A DNA stretch of 64,000 nt from Salarias fasciatus. Lineage: Eukaryota > Chordata > Actinopteri > Blenniiformes > Blenniidae. The position numbers and the translations under genes are program-made. The stretch lies in the NCBI RefSeq assembly GCF_902148845.1, contig NW_021941229.1, positions 26,464,164-26,528,163 of the forward strand. Reading direction: 5' to 3'. The notes under the pieces are model-generated. The model was given only the letters and a program-made list of their open reading frames with translations, was not told where the DNA came from and did no database searches. Below, one piece after another: positions 11,108 to 23,122 of this stretch. The number at the start of each line of letters is the position of its first letter. The stretch's first letter is position 1.

Positions 11108-11740
11108 AACTATTGTACAATGACAAGTACTTGATTTCAATGCCGTTGTGCTGATGCTGTGGAGGTTCTATCTCACATCTCTGTATCGGGTGAAACCTGA
11201 ATAGACTTCTTGCTCAAGAAATGCGGATAACTTTTGTCATTTGCAAGTTTTTCCCTGGGCATGTTGACAACCAGAGTTGTGCCACTGGAGCAAATGAACA
11301 CTCTGTGAACTACTTTGAGCAAAACAAAGCAGCCTGAAGGGTGCACTCTCCACCAGATGTCCCTGGGTGCGTTCCTGCATTTGTGTTCAATGATTCCCGG
11401 TGATTTGCAAAGCACCATGTCAAGGTAAACCACTGCTGCGACGCGCAGATGTTGCGGTGGTCAGGATATCTGGAGTGTTTGGCCAAGAGGATGGAGGTTG
11501 TTTGCATGTTATTTTGTTTGCTGATTTGACATTTCTATCGATATTTATTTGATTTTGATTGTCCTTGATGTGATATGGTCTGACTGTGAACTCGGTAACT
11601 TGTTTGTGTGACGCCGCGATTTGAGATGCAGCGGCCCCTGGTGGAGGGAGTGCTGCTGCATTTATGCCAGAGTGATTTTGCACCCCGGTTGAGTCGGACT
11701 TGTTTGTGATACAGTAGATGGGGTTTGGGCAGTGTCAGTC

Positions 11741-11904
11741 ATACTTACCTGGCAGGGGAGAAACCATGATCAAGAAGGTGGTTCACCCAGGGCAAGGCTC
11801 AACCATTGCACTCTGGGTTGTGCTGACCCTTGTGAATTCCCCAAATGTGGGAATCTCGACTGCATAATTTCTGGTAGTGAGGGACTGCGTGCGCGCTCTC
11901 CCTG
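11741..11904 (+). ncRNA. rnu1: U1 snRNA copy 2 (variant)
   Basis: It differs from the majority copy by CTTGTGAA for CTTGCGAA before stem 3, GTGAGGG for GTGGGGG in stem 4, and loss of one C at the 3' end (164 nt). The stem 4 changes remove pairing, so it may be a decaying copy. Confidence 0.88.
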
Positions 11905-12537
11905 AACTATTGTACAATGACAAGTACTTGATTTCAATGCTGTTGTGCTGATGCTGTGGAGGTTGTATCTCATATCTCTGTATCGGGTGAAACCTGAATA
12001 GACTTCTTGCTCAAGAAATGCGGATAACTTTTGTCATTTGCAAGTTTTTCCCTGGGCATGTTGACAACCAGAGTTGTGCCACTGGAGCAAATGAACACTC
12101 TGTGAACTACTTTGAGCAAAACAAAGCAGCCTGAAGGGTGCACTCTCCACCAGATGTCCCTGGGTGCGTTCCTGCATTTGTGTTCAATGATTCCCGGTGA
12201 TTTGCAAAGCACCATGTCAAGGTAAACCACTGCTGCGACGCGCAGATGTTGCGGTGGTCAGGATATCTGGAGTGTTTGGCCAAGAGGATGGAGGTTGTTT
12301 GCATGTTATTTTGTTTGCTGATTTGACATTTCTATCGATATTTATTTGATTTTGTTTGTCCTTGATGTGATATGGTCTGACTGTGAACTCGGTAACTTGT
12401 TTGTGTGACGCCGCGATTTGAGATGCAGCGGCCCCTGGTGGAGGGAGTGCTGCTGCATTTATGCCAGAGTGATTTTGCACCGCGGTTGAGTCGGACTTGT
12501 TTGTGATACAGTAGATGGGGTTTGGGCAGTGTCAGTC

Positions 12538-12702
12538 ATACTTACCTGGCAGGGGAGAAACCATGATCAAGGAGGTGGTTCACCCAGGGCAAGGCTCAAC
12601 CATTGCACTCTGGGTTGTGCTGACCCTTGCGAATTCCCAAAATGTGGGAATCTCGACTGCATAATTTCCGGTAGTGGGGGACTGCGTGCGCGCTCTCCCC
12701 TG
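12538..12702 (+). ncRNA. rnu1: U1 snRNA copy 3 (Sm-site variant)
   Basis: It carries AATTTCCGG in place of AATTTCTGG at the Sm site, CAAGGAGG in stem-loop 1 and CCCAAAATG in stem-loop 3. The last two changes recur in copies 7 and 11, showing common descent. Confidence 0.88.
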
Positions 12703-13104
12703 AACTATTGTACAATGACAAGTACTTGATTTCAAAGCCGTTGTGCTGATGCTGTGGAGGTTGTATCTCATATCTCTGTATCGGGTGAAACCTGAATAGA
12801 CTTCTTGCTCAAGAAATGCGCTTAACTTTTGTCATTTGCAAGTTTTTCCCTGGGCATGTTGACAACCAGAGTTGTGCCACTGGAGCAAATGAACACTCTG
12901 TGAACTACTTTGAGCAAAACAAAGCAGCCTGAAGGGTGCACTTTGCTGCTCTCTCCACCAGATGTCCCTGTGTGCGTTCCTGCATTTGTGTTCAATGATT
13001 CCCGGTGATTTGCAAAGCACCATGTCAAGGTAAACCACTGCTGCGACGCGCAGATGTTGCGGTGGTCAGGATATCTGGAGTGTTTGGCCAAGAGGATGGA
13101 GGTT

Positions 13105-13345
13105 GTTTGCATGTTATTTTGTTTGCTGATTTGACATTTCTATCGATATTTATTTGATTTTGATTGTCCTTGATGTGATATGGTCTGACTGTGAACTCGG
13201 TAACTTGTTTGTGTGACGCCGCGATTTGAGATGCAGCGGCCCCTGGTGGAGGGAGTGCTGCTGCATTTATGCCAGAGTGATTTTGCACCGCGGTTGAGTC
13301 GGACTTGTTTGTGATACAGTAGATGGGGTTTGGGCAGTGTCAGTC
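13105..13345 (+). promoter_or_regulatory. U1 promoter, shown for copy 4: octamer-like DSE, CTCF-like motif and PSE-like motif
   Basis: GTTTGCAT (13105-13112; octamer consensus ATTTGCAT, 7 of 8) ends 234 bp before the RNA start, where vertebrate snRNA distal sequence elements normally sit. A palindromic NF1-like TTGGCCAA lies just upstream. AGCGGCCCCTGGTGGAG (13235-13251) resembles a CTCF core. GCACCGCGGTTGAGTCGGA (13285-13303, -61 to -43) is at the PSE position and begins with the CACC of the vertebrate PSE consensus, but the match is weak. All 25 units carry these motifs at nearly the same spacing. This architecture would recruit SNAPc and Pol II. Confidence 0.6.
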
Positions 13346-13510
13346 ATACTTACCTGGCAGGGGAGAAACCATGATCAAGAAGGTGGTTCACCCAGGGCAA
13401 GGCTCAACCATTGCACTCTGGGTTGTGCTGACCCTTGCGAATTCCCCAAATGTGGGAATCTCGACTGCATAATTTCTGGTAGTGGGGGACTGCGTGCGCG
13501 CTCTCCCCTG
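13346..13510 (+). ncRNA. rnu1: U1 snRNA copy 4 (majority sequence)
   Basis: First copy of the majority 165-nt sequence, with all four stem-loops and the Sm site intact. The same sequence is read in copies 5, 8, 9, 12-22 and 25. Confidence 0.95.
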
Positions 13511-13536
13511 AACTATTGTACAATGACAAGTACTTG
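13511..13536 (+). terminator. Candidate U1 3' box, shown for copy 4
   Basis: AACTATTGTACAATGACAAG follows the RNA end at the position of the vertebrate snRNA 3' box, which directs Integrator cleavage. The match to the GTTTN(0-3)AAARNNAGA consensus is loose. The segment is kept in every unit, with A or G at one position. Confidence 0.4.
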
Positions 13537-14154
13537 ATTTCAATGCCGTTGTGCTGATGCTGTGGAGGTTGTATCTCATATCTCTGTATCGGGTGAAACC
13601 TGAATAGACTTCTTGCTCAAGATATGCGGATAACTTTTGTCATTTGCAAGTTTTTCCCTGGGCATGTTGACAACCAGAGTTGTGCCACTGGAGCAAATGA
13701 ACACTCTGTGAACTACTTTGAGCAAAACAAAGCAGCCTGAAGGGTGCACTTAGCTGCTCTCTCCACCAGATGTCCCTGTGTGCATTCCTGCATTTGTGTT
13801 CAATGATTCCCTGGTGCTTTGCAAATCACCATGTCAAGGTAAACCACTGCTGCGAAGCGCAGATGTTGCGGTGGTCAGGATATCTGGAGTGTTTGGCCAA
13901 GAGGATGGAGGTTGTTTGCATGTTATTTTGTTTGCTGATTTGACATTTCTATCGATATTTATTTGATTTTGTTTGTCCTTGATGTGATATGGTCTGACTG
14001 TGAACTCGGTAACTTGTTTGTGTGACGCCGCGATTTGAGATGCAGCGGCCCCTGGTGGAGGGAGTGCTGCTGCATTTATGCCAGAGTGATTTTGCACCGT
14101 GGTTGAGTCGGACTTGTTTGTGATACAGTAGATGGGGTTTGGGCAGTGTCAGTC

Positions 14155-14319
14155 ATACTTACCTGGCAGGGGAGAAACCATGATCAAGAAGGTGGTTCAC
14201 CCAGGGCAAGGCTCAACCATTGCACTCTGGGTTGTGCTGACCCTTGCGAATTCCCCAAATGTGGGAATCTCGACTGCATAATTTCTGGTAGTGGGGGACT
14301 GCGTGCGCGCTCTCCCCTG
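14155..14319 (+). ncRNA. rnu1: U1 snRNA copy 5 (majority sequence)
   Basis: Majority sequence. It is the first member of the four-unit higher-order block 14155-17348. The PSE-like region upstream reads CACCGTGG rather than CACCGCGG. Confidence 0.95.
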
Positions 14320-14952
14320 AACTGTTGTACAATGACAAGTACTTGATTTCAATGCTGTTGTGCTGATGCTGTGGAGGTTGTATCTCAAATCTCTGTATCG
14401 GGTGAAACCTGAATAGACTTCTTGCTCAAGATATGCGGATAACTTTTGTCATTTGCAGGTTTTTCCCTGGGCATGTTGACAACCAGAGTTGTGCCACTGG
14501 AGCAAATGAACACTCTGTGAACTACTTTGAGCAAAACAAAGCAGCCTGAAGGGTGCACTCTCCACCAGATGTCAATGGGTGCGTTCCTGCATTTGTGTTC
14601 AATGATTCCCGGTGATTTGCAAAGCACCATGTCAAGGTAAACCACTGCTGCGAAGCGCAGATGTTGCGGTGGTCAGGATATCTGGAGTGTTTGGCCAAGA
14701 GGATGGAGGTTGTTTGCATGTTATTTTGTTTGCTGATTTGACATTTCTATCGATATTTATTTGATTTTGTTTGTCCTTGATGTGATATGGTCTGACTGTG
14801 AACTCGGTAACTTGTTTGTGTGACGCCGCGATTTGAGATGCAGCGGCCCCTGGTGGAGGGAGTGCTGCTGCATTTATGCCAGAGTGATTTTGCACCGTGG
14901 TTGAGTCGGACTTGTTTGTGATACAGTAGATGGGGTTTGGGCAGCGTCAGTC

Positions 14953-15117
14953 ATACTTACCTGGCAGGGGAGAAACCATGATCAAGAAGGTGGTTCACCC
15001 AGGGCAAGGCTCAACCATTGCACTCTGGGTTGTGCTGACCCTTGCGAATTCCCCAAATGTGGGAATCTCGACTGCATAATTTCTGGTAGTGGGGGACTGC
15101 GTGCGCGCTGTCCTCTG
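14953..15117 (+). ncRNA. rnu1: U1 snRNA copy 6 (stem-loop 4 variant)
   Basis: The 3' strand of stem 4 reads CTGTCCTCTG instead of CTCTCCCCTG. Copy 10, 3,194 bp downstream, has the same change. Confidence 0.9.
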
Positions 15118-15750
15118 AACTATTGTACAATGACAAATACTTGATTTCAATGCCGTTGTGCTGATGCTGTGGAGGTTGTATCTCATATCTCTGTATCGGG
15201 TGAAACCTGAATAGACTTCTTGCTCAAGAAATGCGGATAACTTTTGTCATTTGCAAGTTTTTCCCTGGGCATGTTGACAACCAGAGTTGTGCCACTGGAG
15301 CAAATGAACACCCTGTGAACTACCTTGAGCAAAACAAAGCAGCCTGAAGGGTGCACTCTCCACCAGATGTCCCTGGGTGCGTTCCTGCATTTGTGTTCAA
15401 TGATTCCCGGTGATTTGCAAAGCACCATGTCAAGGTAAACCACTGCTGCGACGCGCAGATGTTGCGGTGGTCAGGATATCTGGAGTGTTTGGCCAAGAGG
15501 ATGGAGGTTGTTTGCATGTTATTTTGTTTGCTGATTTGACATTTCTATCGATATTTATTTGATTTTGTTTGTCCTTGATGTGATATGGTCTGACTGTGAA
15601 CTCGGTAACTTGTTTGTGTGACGCCGCGATTTGAGATGCAGCGGCCCCTGGTGGAGGGAGTGCTGCTGCATTTATGCCAGAGTGATTTTGCACCGCGGTT
15701 GAGTCGGACTTGTTTGTGATACAGTAGATGGGGTTTGGGCAGTGACAGTC

Positions 15751-15907
15751 ATACTTACCTGGCAGGGGAGAAACCATGATCAAGGAGGTGGTTCACCCAG
15801 GGCAAGGCTCAACCATTGCACTCTGGGTTGTGCTGACCCTTGCGAATTCCCAAAATGTGGGAATCTCGACTGCATAATTTCTGGTAGTGGGGGACTGCTC
15901 TCCCCTG
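15751..15907 (+). ncRNA. rnu1: U1 snRNA copy 7 (8-nt deletion in stem-loop 4)
   Basis: Only 157 nt: GTGCGCGC (nt 149-156), the top of stem-loop 4, is missing. It also has CAAGGAGG and CCCAAAATG as in copy 3. Stem-loop 4 contacts U2 snRNP proteins in vertebrates, so this copy is probably a pseudogene or a functional variant. Confidence 0.88.
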
Positions 15908-16540
15908 AACTATTGTACAATGACAAGTACTTGATTTCAATGCCGTTGTGCTGATGCTGTGGAGGTTGTATCTCATATCTCTGTATCGGGTGAAACCTGA
16001 ATAGACTTCTTGCTCAAGACATGCGGATAACTTTTGTCATTTGCAAGTTTTTACCTGGGCATGTTGACAACCAGAGTTGTGCCACTGGAGCAAATGAACA
16101 CTCTGTGAACTACTTTGAGCAAAACAAAGCAGCCTGAAGGGTGCACTCTCCACCAGATGTCAATGGGTGCGTTCCTGCATTTGTGTTCAATGATTCCCGG
16201 TGATTTGCAAAGCACCATGTCAAGGTAAACCACTGCTGCGACGCGCAGATGTTGCGGTGGTCAGGATATCTGGAGTGTTTGGCCAAGAGGATGGAGGTTG
16301 TTTGCATGTTATTTTGTTTGCTGATTTGACATTTCTATCGATATTTATTTGATTTTGTTTGTCCTTGATGTGATATGGTCTGACTGTGAACTCGGGAACT
16401 TGTTTGTGTGACGCCGCGATTTGAGATGCAGCGGCCCCTGGTGGAGGGAGTGCTGCTGCATTTATGCCAGAGTGATTTTGCACCGCGGTTGAGTCGGACT
16501 TGTTTGTGATACAGTAGATGGGGTTTGGGCAGTGTCAGTC

Positions 16541-16705
16541 ATACTTACCTGGCAGGGGAGAAACCATGATCAAGAAGGTGGTTCACCCAGGGCAAGGCTC
16601 AACCATTGCACTCTGGGTTGTGCTGACCCTTGCGAATTCCCCAAATGTGGGAATCTCGACTGCATAATTTCTGGTAGTGGGGGACTGCGTGCGCGCTCTC
16701 CCCTG
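16541..16705 (+). ncRNA. rnu1: U1 snRNA copy 8 (majority sequence)
   Basis: Majority sequence. The promoter region differs slightly (CTCGGGAAC for CTCGGTAAC at about 16392), a change shared with copy 12. Confidence 0.95.
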
Positions 16706-17348
16706 AACTGTTGTACAATGACAAGTACTTGATTTCAATGCTGTTGTGCTGATGCTGTGGAGGTTGTATCTCAAATCTCTGTATCGGGTGAAACCTGAAT
16801 AGACTTCTTGCTCAAGATATGCGGATAACTTTTGTCATTTGCAAGTTTTTCCCTGGGCATGTTGACAACCAGAGTTGTGCCACTGGAGCAAATGAACACT
16901 CTGTGAACTACTTTGAGCAAAACAAAGCAGCCTGAAGGGTGCACTTAGCTGCTCTCTCCACCAGATGTCCCTGTGTGCGTTCCTGCATTTGTGTTCAATG
17001 ATTCCTGGTGATTTGCAAAGCACCATGTCAAGGTAAACCACTGCTGCGAAGCGCAGATGTTGCGGTGGTCAGGATATCTGGAGTGTTTGGCCAAGAGGAT
17101 GGAGGTTGTTTGCATGTTATTTTGTTTGCTGATTTGACATTTCTATCGATATTTATTTGATTTTGTTTGTCCTTGATGTGATATGGTCTGACTGTGAACT
17201 CGGTAACTTGTTTGTGTGACGCCGCGATTTGAGATGCAGCGGCCCCTGGTGGAGGGAGTGCTGCTGCATTTATGCCAGAGTGATTTTGCACCGCGGTTGA
17301 GTCGGACTTGTTTGTGATACAGTAGATGGGGTTTGGGCAGTGTCAGTC

Positions 17349-17513
17349 ATACTTACCTGGCAGGGGAGAAACCATGATCAAGAAGGTGGTTCACCCAGGG
17401 CAAGGCTCAACCATTGCACTCTGGGTTGTGCTGACCCTTGCGAATTCCCCAAATGTGGGAATCTCGACTGCATAATTTCTGGTAGTGGGGGACTGCGTGC
17501 GCGCTCTCCCCTG
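17349..17513 (+). ncRNA. rnu1: U1 snRNA copy 9 (majority sequence)
   Basis: Majority sequence. It opens the second higher-order block (17349-20542), the counterpart of copy 5. Confidence 0.95.
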
Positions 17514-18146
17514 AACTGTTGTACAATGACAAGTACTTGATTTCAATGCTGTTGTGCTGATGCTGTGGAGGTTGTATCTCAAATCTCTGTATCGGGTGAA
17601 ACCTGAATAGACTTCTTGCTCAAGATATGCGGATAACTTTTGTCATTTGCAGGTTTTTCCCTGGGCATGTTGACAACCAGAGTTGTGCCACTGGAGCAAA
17701 TGAACACCCTGTGAACTACCTTGAGCAAAACAAAGCAGCCTGAAGGGTGCACTCTCCACCAGATGTCAATGGGTGCGTTCCTGCATTTGTGTTCAATGAT
17801 TCCCGGTGATTTGCAAAGCACCATGTCAAGGTAAACCACTGCTGCGAAGCGCAGATGTTGCGGTGGTCAGGATATCTGGAGTGTTTGGCCAAGAGGATGG
17901 AGGTTGTTTGCATGTTATTTTGTTTGCTGATTTGACATTTCTATCGATATTTATTTGATTTTGTTTGTCCTTGATGTGATATGGTCTGACTGTGAACTCG
18001 GTAACTTGTTTGTGTGACGCCGCGATTTGAGATGCAGCGGCCCCTGGTGGAGGGAGTGCTGCTGCATTTATGCCAGAGTGATTTTGCACCGTGGTTGAGT
18101 CGGACTTGTTTGTGATACAGTAGATGGGGTTTGGGCAGCGTCAGTC

Positions 18147-18311
18147 ATACTTACCTGGCAGGGGAGAAACCATGATCAAGAAGGTGGTTCACCCAGGGCA
18201 AGGCTCAACCATTGCACTCTGGGTTGTGCTGACCCTTGCGAATTCCCCAAATGTGGGAATCTCGACTGCATAATTTCTGGTAGTGGGGGACTGCGTGCGC
18301 GCTGTCCTCTG
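18147..18311 (+). ncRNA. rnu1: U1 snRNA copy 10 (stem-loop 4 variant)
   Basis: Same CTGTCCTCTG end as copy 6, at an offset of 3,194 bp. Confidence 0.9.
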
Positions 18312-18944
18312 AACTATTGTACAATGACAAATACTTGATTTCAATGCCGTTGTGCTGATGCTGTGGAGGTTGTATCTCATATCTCTGTATCGGGTGAAAC
18401 CTGAATAGACTTCTTGCTCAAGAAATGCGGATAACTTTTGTCATTTGCAAGTTTTTCCCTGGGCATGTTGACAACCAGAGTTGTGCCACTGGAGCAAATG
18501 AACACCCTGTGAACTACCTTGAGCAAAACAAAGCAGCCTGAAGGGTGCACTCTCCACCAGATGTCCCTGGGTGCGTTCCTGCATTTGTGTTCAATGATTC
18601 CCGGTGATTTGCAAAGCACCATGTCAAGGTAAACCACTGCTGCGACGCGCAGATGTTGCGGTGGTCAGGATATCTGGAGTGTTTGGCCAAGAGGATGGAG
18701 GTTGTTTGCATGTTATTTTGTTTGCTGATTTGACATTTCTATCGATATTTATTTGATTTTGTTTGTCCTTGATGTGATATGGTCTGACTGTGAACTCGGT
18801 AACTTGTTTGTGTGACGCCGCGATTTGAGATGCAGCGGCCCCTGGTGGAGGGAGTGCTGCTGCATTTATGCCAGAGTGATTTTGCACCGCGGTTGAGTCG
18901 GACTTGTTTGTGATACAGTAGATGGGGTTTGGGCAGTGACAGTC

Positions 18945-19101
18945 ATACTTACCTGGCAGGGGAGAAACCATGATCAAGGAGGTGGTTCACCCAGGGCAAG
19001 GCTCAACCATTGCACTCTGGGTTGTGCTGACCCTTGCGAATTCCCAAAATGTGGGAATCTCGACTGCATAATTTCTGGTAGTGGGGGACTGCTCTCCCCT
19101 G
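18945..19101 (+). ncRNA. rnu1: U1 snRNA copy 11 (8-nt deletion in stem-loop 4)
   Basis: Counterpart of copy 7, with the same 8-nt deletion and the same substitutions. Confidence 0.88.
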
Positions 19102-19734
19102 AACTATTGTACAATGACAAGTACTTGATTTCAATGCCGTTGTGCTGATGCTGTGGAGGTTGTATCTCATATCTCTGTATCGGGTGAAACCTGAATAGAC
19201 TTCTTGCTCAAGACATGCGGATAACTTTTGTCATTTGCAAGTTTTTACCTGGGCATGTTGACAACCAGAGTTGTGCCACTGGAGCAAATGAACACTCTGT
19301 GAACTACTTTGAGCAAAACAAAGCAGCCTGAAGGGTGCACTCTCCACCAGATGTCAATGGGTGCGTTCCTGCATTTGTGTTCAATGATTCCCGGTGATTT
19401 GCAAAGCACCATGTCAAGGTAAACCACTGCTGCGACGCGCAGATGTTGCGGTGGTCAGGATATCTGGAGTGTTTGGCCAAGAGGATGGAGGTTGTTTGCA
19501 TGTTATTTTGTTTGCTGATTTGACATTTCTATCGATATTTATTTGATTTTGTTTGTCCTTGATGTGATATGGTCTGACTGTGAACTCGGGAACTTGTTTG
19601 TGTGACGCCGCGATTTGAGATGCAGCGGCCCCTGGTGGAGGGAGTGCTGCTGCATTTATGCCAGAGTGATTTTGCACCGCGGTTGAGTCGGACTTGTTTG
19701 TGATACAGTAGATGGGGTTTGGGCAGTGTCAGTC

Positions 19735-19899
19735 ATACTTACCTGGCAGGGGAGAAACCATGATCAAGAAGGTGGTTCACCCAGGGCAAGGCTCAACCAT
19801 TGCACTCTGGGTTGTGCTGACCCTTGCGAATTCCCCAAATGTGGGAATCTCGACTGCATAATTTCTGGTAGTGGGGGACTGCGTGCGCGCTCTCCCCTG
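19735..19899 (+). ncRNA. rnu1: U1 snRNA copy 12 (majority sequence)
   Basis: Majority sequence; counterpart of copy 8 in the higher-order repeat. Confidence 0.95.
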
Positions 19900-20542
19900 A
19901 ACTGTTGTACAATGACAAGTACTTGATTTCAATGCTGTTGTGCTGATGCTGTGGAGGTTGTATCTCAAATCTCTGTATCGGGTGAAACCTGAATAGACTT
20001 CTTGCTCAAGATATGCGGATAACTTTTGTCATTTGCAAGTTTTTCCCTGGGCATGTTGACAACCAGAGTTGTGCCACTGGAGCAAATGAACACTCTGTGA
20101 ACTACTTTGAGCAAAACAAAGCAGCCTGAAGGGTGCACTTAGCTGCTCTCTCCACCAGATGTCCCTGTGTGCGTTCCTGCATTTGTGTTCAATGATTCCT
20201 GGTGATTTGCAAAGCACCATGTCAAGGTAAACCACTGCTGCGAAGCGCAGATGTTGCGGTGGTCAGGATATCTGGAGTGTTTGGCCAAGAGGATGGAGGT
20301 TGTTTGCATGTTATTTTGTTTGCTGATTTGACATTTCTATCGATATTTATTTGATTTTGTTTGTCCTTGATGTGATATGGTCTGACTGTGAACTCGGTAA
20401 CTTGTTTGTGTGACGCCGCGATTTGAGATGCAGCGGCCCCTGGTGGAGGGAGTGCTGCTGCATTTATGCCAGAGTGATTTTGCACCGCGGTTGAGTCGGA
20501 CTTGTTTGTGATACAGTAGATGGGGTTTGGGCAGTGTCAGTC

Positions 20543-20707
20543 ATACTTACCTGGCAGGGGAGAAACCATGATCAAGAAGGTGGTTCACCCAGGGCAAGGC
20601 TCAACCATTGCACTCTGGGTTGTGCTGACCCTTGCGAATTCCCCAAATGTGGGAATCTCGACTGCATAATTTCTGGTAGTGGGGGACTGCGTGCGCGCTC
20701 TCCCCTG
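20543..20707 (+). ncRNA. rnu1: U1 snRNA copy 13 (majority sequence)
   Basis: Majority sequence. It begins a partial third higher-order block that stops matching before the next promoter (about 21040-21190). Confidence 0.95.
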
Positions 20708-21339
20708 AACTGTTGTACAATGACAAGTACTTGATTTCAATGCTGTTGTGCTGATGCTGTGGAGGTTGTATCTCAAATCTCTGTATCGGGTGAAACCTGA
20801 ATAGACTTCTTGCTCAAGATATGCGGATAACTTTTGTCATTTGCAGGTTTTTCCCTGGGCATGTTGACAACCAGAGTTGTGCCACTGGAGCAAATGAACA
20901 CTCTGTGAACTACTTTGAGCAAAACAAAGCAGCCTGAAGGGTGCACTCTCCACCAGATGTCAATGGGTGCGTTCCTGCATTTGTGTTCAATGATTCCCGG
21001 TGATTTGCAAAGCACCATGTCAAGGTAAACCACTGCTGCGACGCGCAGATGTTGCGGTGGTCAGGATATCTGGAGTGTTTGGCCAAGAGGATGGAGGTTG
21101 TTTGCATGTTATTTTGTTTGCTGATTTGACATTTCTATCGATATTTATTTGATTTTGTTTGTCCTTGATGTGATATGGTCTGCTGTGAGCTCGGTAACTT
21201 GTTTGTGTGACGCCGCGATTTGAGATGCAGCGGCCCCTGGTGGAGGGAGTGCTGCTGCATTTATGCCAGAGTGATTTTGCACCGCGGTTGAGTCGGACTT
21301 GTTTGTGATACAGTAGATGGGGTTTGGGCAGTGTCAGTC

Positions 21340-21504
21340 ATACTTACCTGGCAGGGGAGAAACCATGATCAAGAAGGTGGTTCACCCAGGGCAAGGCTCA
21401 ACCATTGCACTCTGGGTTGTGCTGACCCTTGCGAATTCCCCAAATGTGGGAATCTCGACTGCATAATTTCTGGTAGTGGGGGACTGCGTGCGCGCTCTCC
21501 CCTG
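21340..21504 (+). ncRNA. rnu1: U1 snRNA copy 14 (majority sequence)
   Basis: Majority sequence. Its upstream region carries TGCTGTGAGCTCGG, shared only with copies 16 and 17. A hAT element lies 245 bp after its end. Confidence 0.95.
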
Positions 21505-21749
21505 AACTATTGTACAATGACAAGTACTTGATTTCAATGCTGTTGTGCTGATGCTGTGGAGGTTGTATCTCATATCTCTGTATCGGGTGAAACCTGAATA
21601 GACTTCTTGCTCAAGAAATGCGGATAACTTTTGTCATTTGCAAGTTTTTCCCTGGGCATGTTGACAACCAGAGTTGTGCCACTGGAGCAAATGAACACTC
21701 TGTGAACTACTTTGAGCAAAACAAAGCAGCCTGAAGGGTGCACTTAGCT

Positions 21750-23122
21750 CAGGGCTACTCAACTTACCATTGCTCGAGGGCCACATAGAAAAACATTTCT
21801 GTTTGCATGGGCCGCAACCTAGGTTTGCTAATTTATATGACTGAATTATGTAAAAGACATTTAAATAATGTAATTAATATTCAATAATGAAATTTTAAAT
21901 GCATTACAATAGAAAGACAACTACATTAGCCGTTTGTAAAACTAAAATAAGACTTTGTTGAAAATATATTACATTAAGCCTTATAGATCTATTTGTGGCT
22001 GTTTTCTGCATTTCCAATAAAAAGCAAAAAGGTGAAATGGCATGACATTTAAAAAAAGTCAGATATCAAATTATAAAATGGGGCTTTATTCACAAAATAT
22101 GAATATACTTACTACACATATGAGCACTTTTTGTAACAAAACATGAAGTATTTTAAATATTTTTCAAGCAATGCGTTTGAGAAATTCACTAAATTACAAC
22201 AAAAAAGCAGGTCTTTTTCCACAAAAAAGTAAATAAATTAAGGGATTCTTTACAAAAATAACTGGCCTACTCCTGCAAAAAATAAATGAAGTAAAAATTA
22301 AATCTTGTGCATCACAAAAAAGATCACCGGTGGCAAAAAAAAAAAACAACAAAAAAAAAACAATCATTGTAAAGCATACAAACATAGCTCTGCAGGTGAT
22401 TACTTTTTGGAGAACAGTGACAGAAGAAAAACACAGGTGTGCATTACTCACAGAAACTGTGCACAACAGCAGCCCTACAGAAGGTCACAGCTAAAACAAT
22501 TACCCTCACCTGAAATCAGGACGATGTATCACATTTCTTAGCAAAGTCAAATTCACGTAGTATTTATAATAAGGAAAACAAAACTTTCGGAAGTGTCTCA
22601 GTGACAGAACAGTGGCAGTGTTGTCACAGGTTGAGCGGTGCAGTCCTACTGTAATAAATTCCTGACAGCTGTCGTGGCGACGCTGAAGATTCGCTCGTTT
22701 AGGAATGGACGGTTTTTGGCAAAGAAGGCACACTGGCTTGTTATTTACCTCCAGAAAAGCAAATTCTTCCTCCCATGACGGTTGAACTTTCCTGTGTTCA
22801 TCACATAACTTTAGTTTAACTTTACCGGCGGCAGCCATGAACTCCACTGCGATCGGTCTTCTTCGAGTCTTTTGTTTTCGGCAGTGAGCAAACAGCCTAT
22901 TGGCGCATTACCGCCACCAGCTGGTACAGCCCCGCAGTTGCAACACTTATCTGTCTGTTGTCAGCAGGTCAAACACACTGCCCTCTGGTGTCCGCATATC
23001 AGAAACGTTTTTTTCCTCATTAAAAGTCGATTTTTTTTTCACTGCTTACAATCAGCCGTGGGCCGCACCGTTACAGCTTGCGGGCCGCATGCGGCCCGCG
23101 GGCCGTGGGTTGAGTAGCCCAG
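21750..23122 (-). mobile_element. Internally deleted hAT transposon with 8-bp target duplication
   Basis: ACTTAGCT is duplicated at 21742-21749 and 23123-23130. The ends CAGGGCTACTCAAC and GTTGAGTAGCCCAG pair with one mismatch. The AT-rich interior keeps only the N-terminal exon of a transposase gene on the minus strand. The 8-bp duplication and CAG-type ends fit the hAT superfamily. It inserted into the spacer between U1 copies 14 and 15. Confidence 0.88.
22506..22847 (-). pseudogene. N-terminal zinc-finger exon of a hAT transposase (GTF2IRD2/ZBED5-like)
   Basis: The 113 codons contain a CxxC...H zinc-finger-like stretch, VCLLCQKPSIPKRANLQRRH (residues about 39-58). This is typical of the N terminus of the hAT transposases from which vertebrate GTF2IRD2 and ZBED5-type genes derive. 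The catalytic RNase H-like domain and dimerisation region are absent, so the piece cannot act as a transposase. Residues after about 65 look like intronic or non-coding read-through. Confidence 0.6.
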
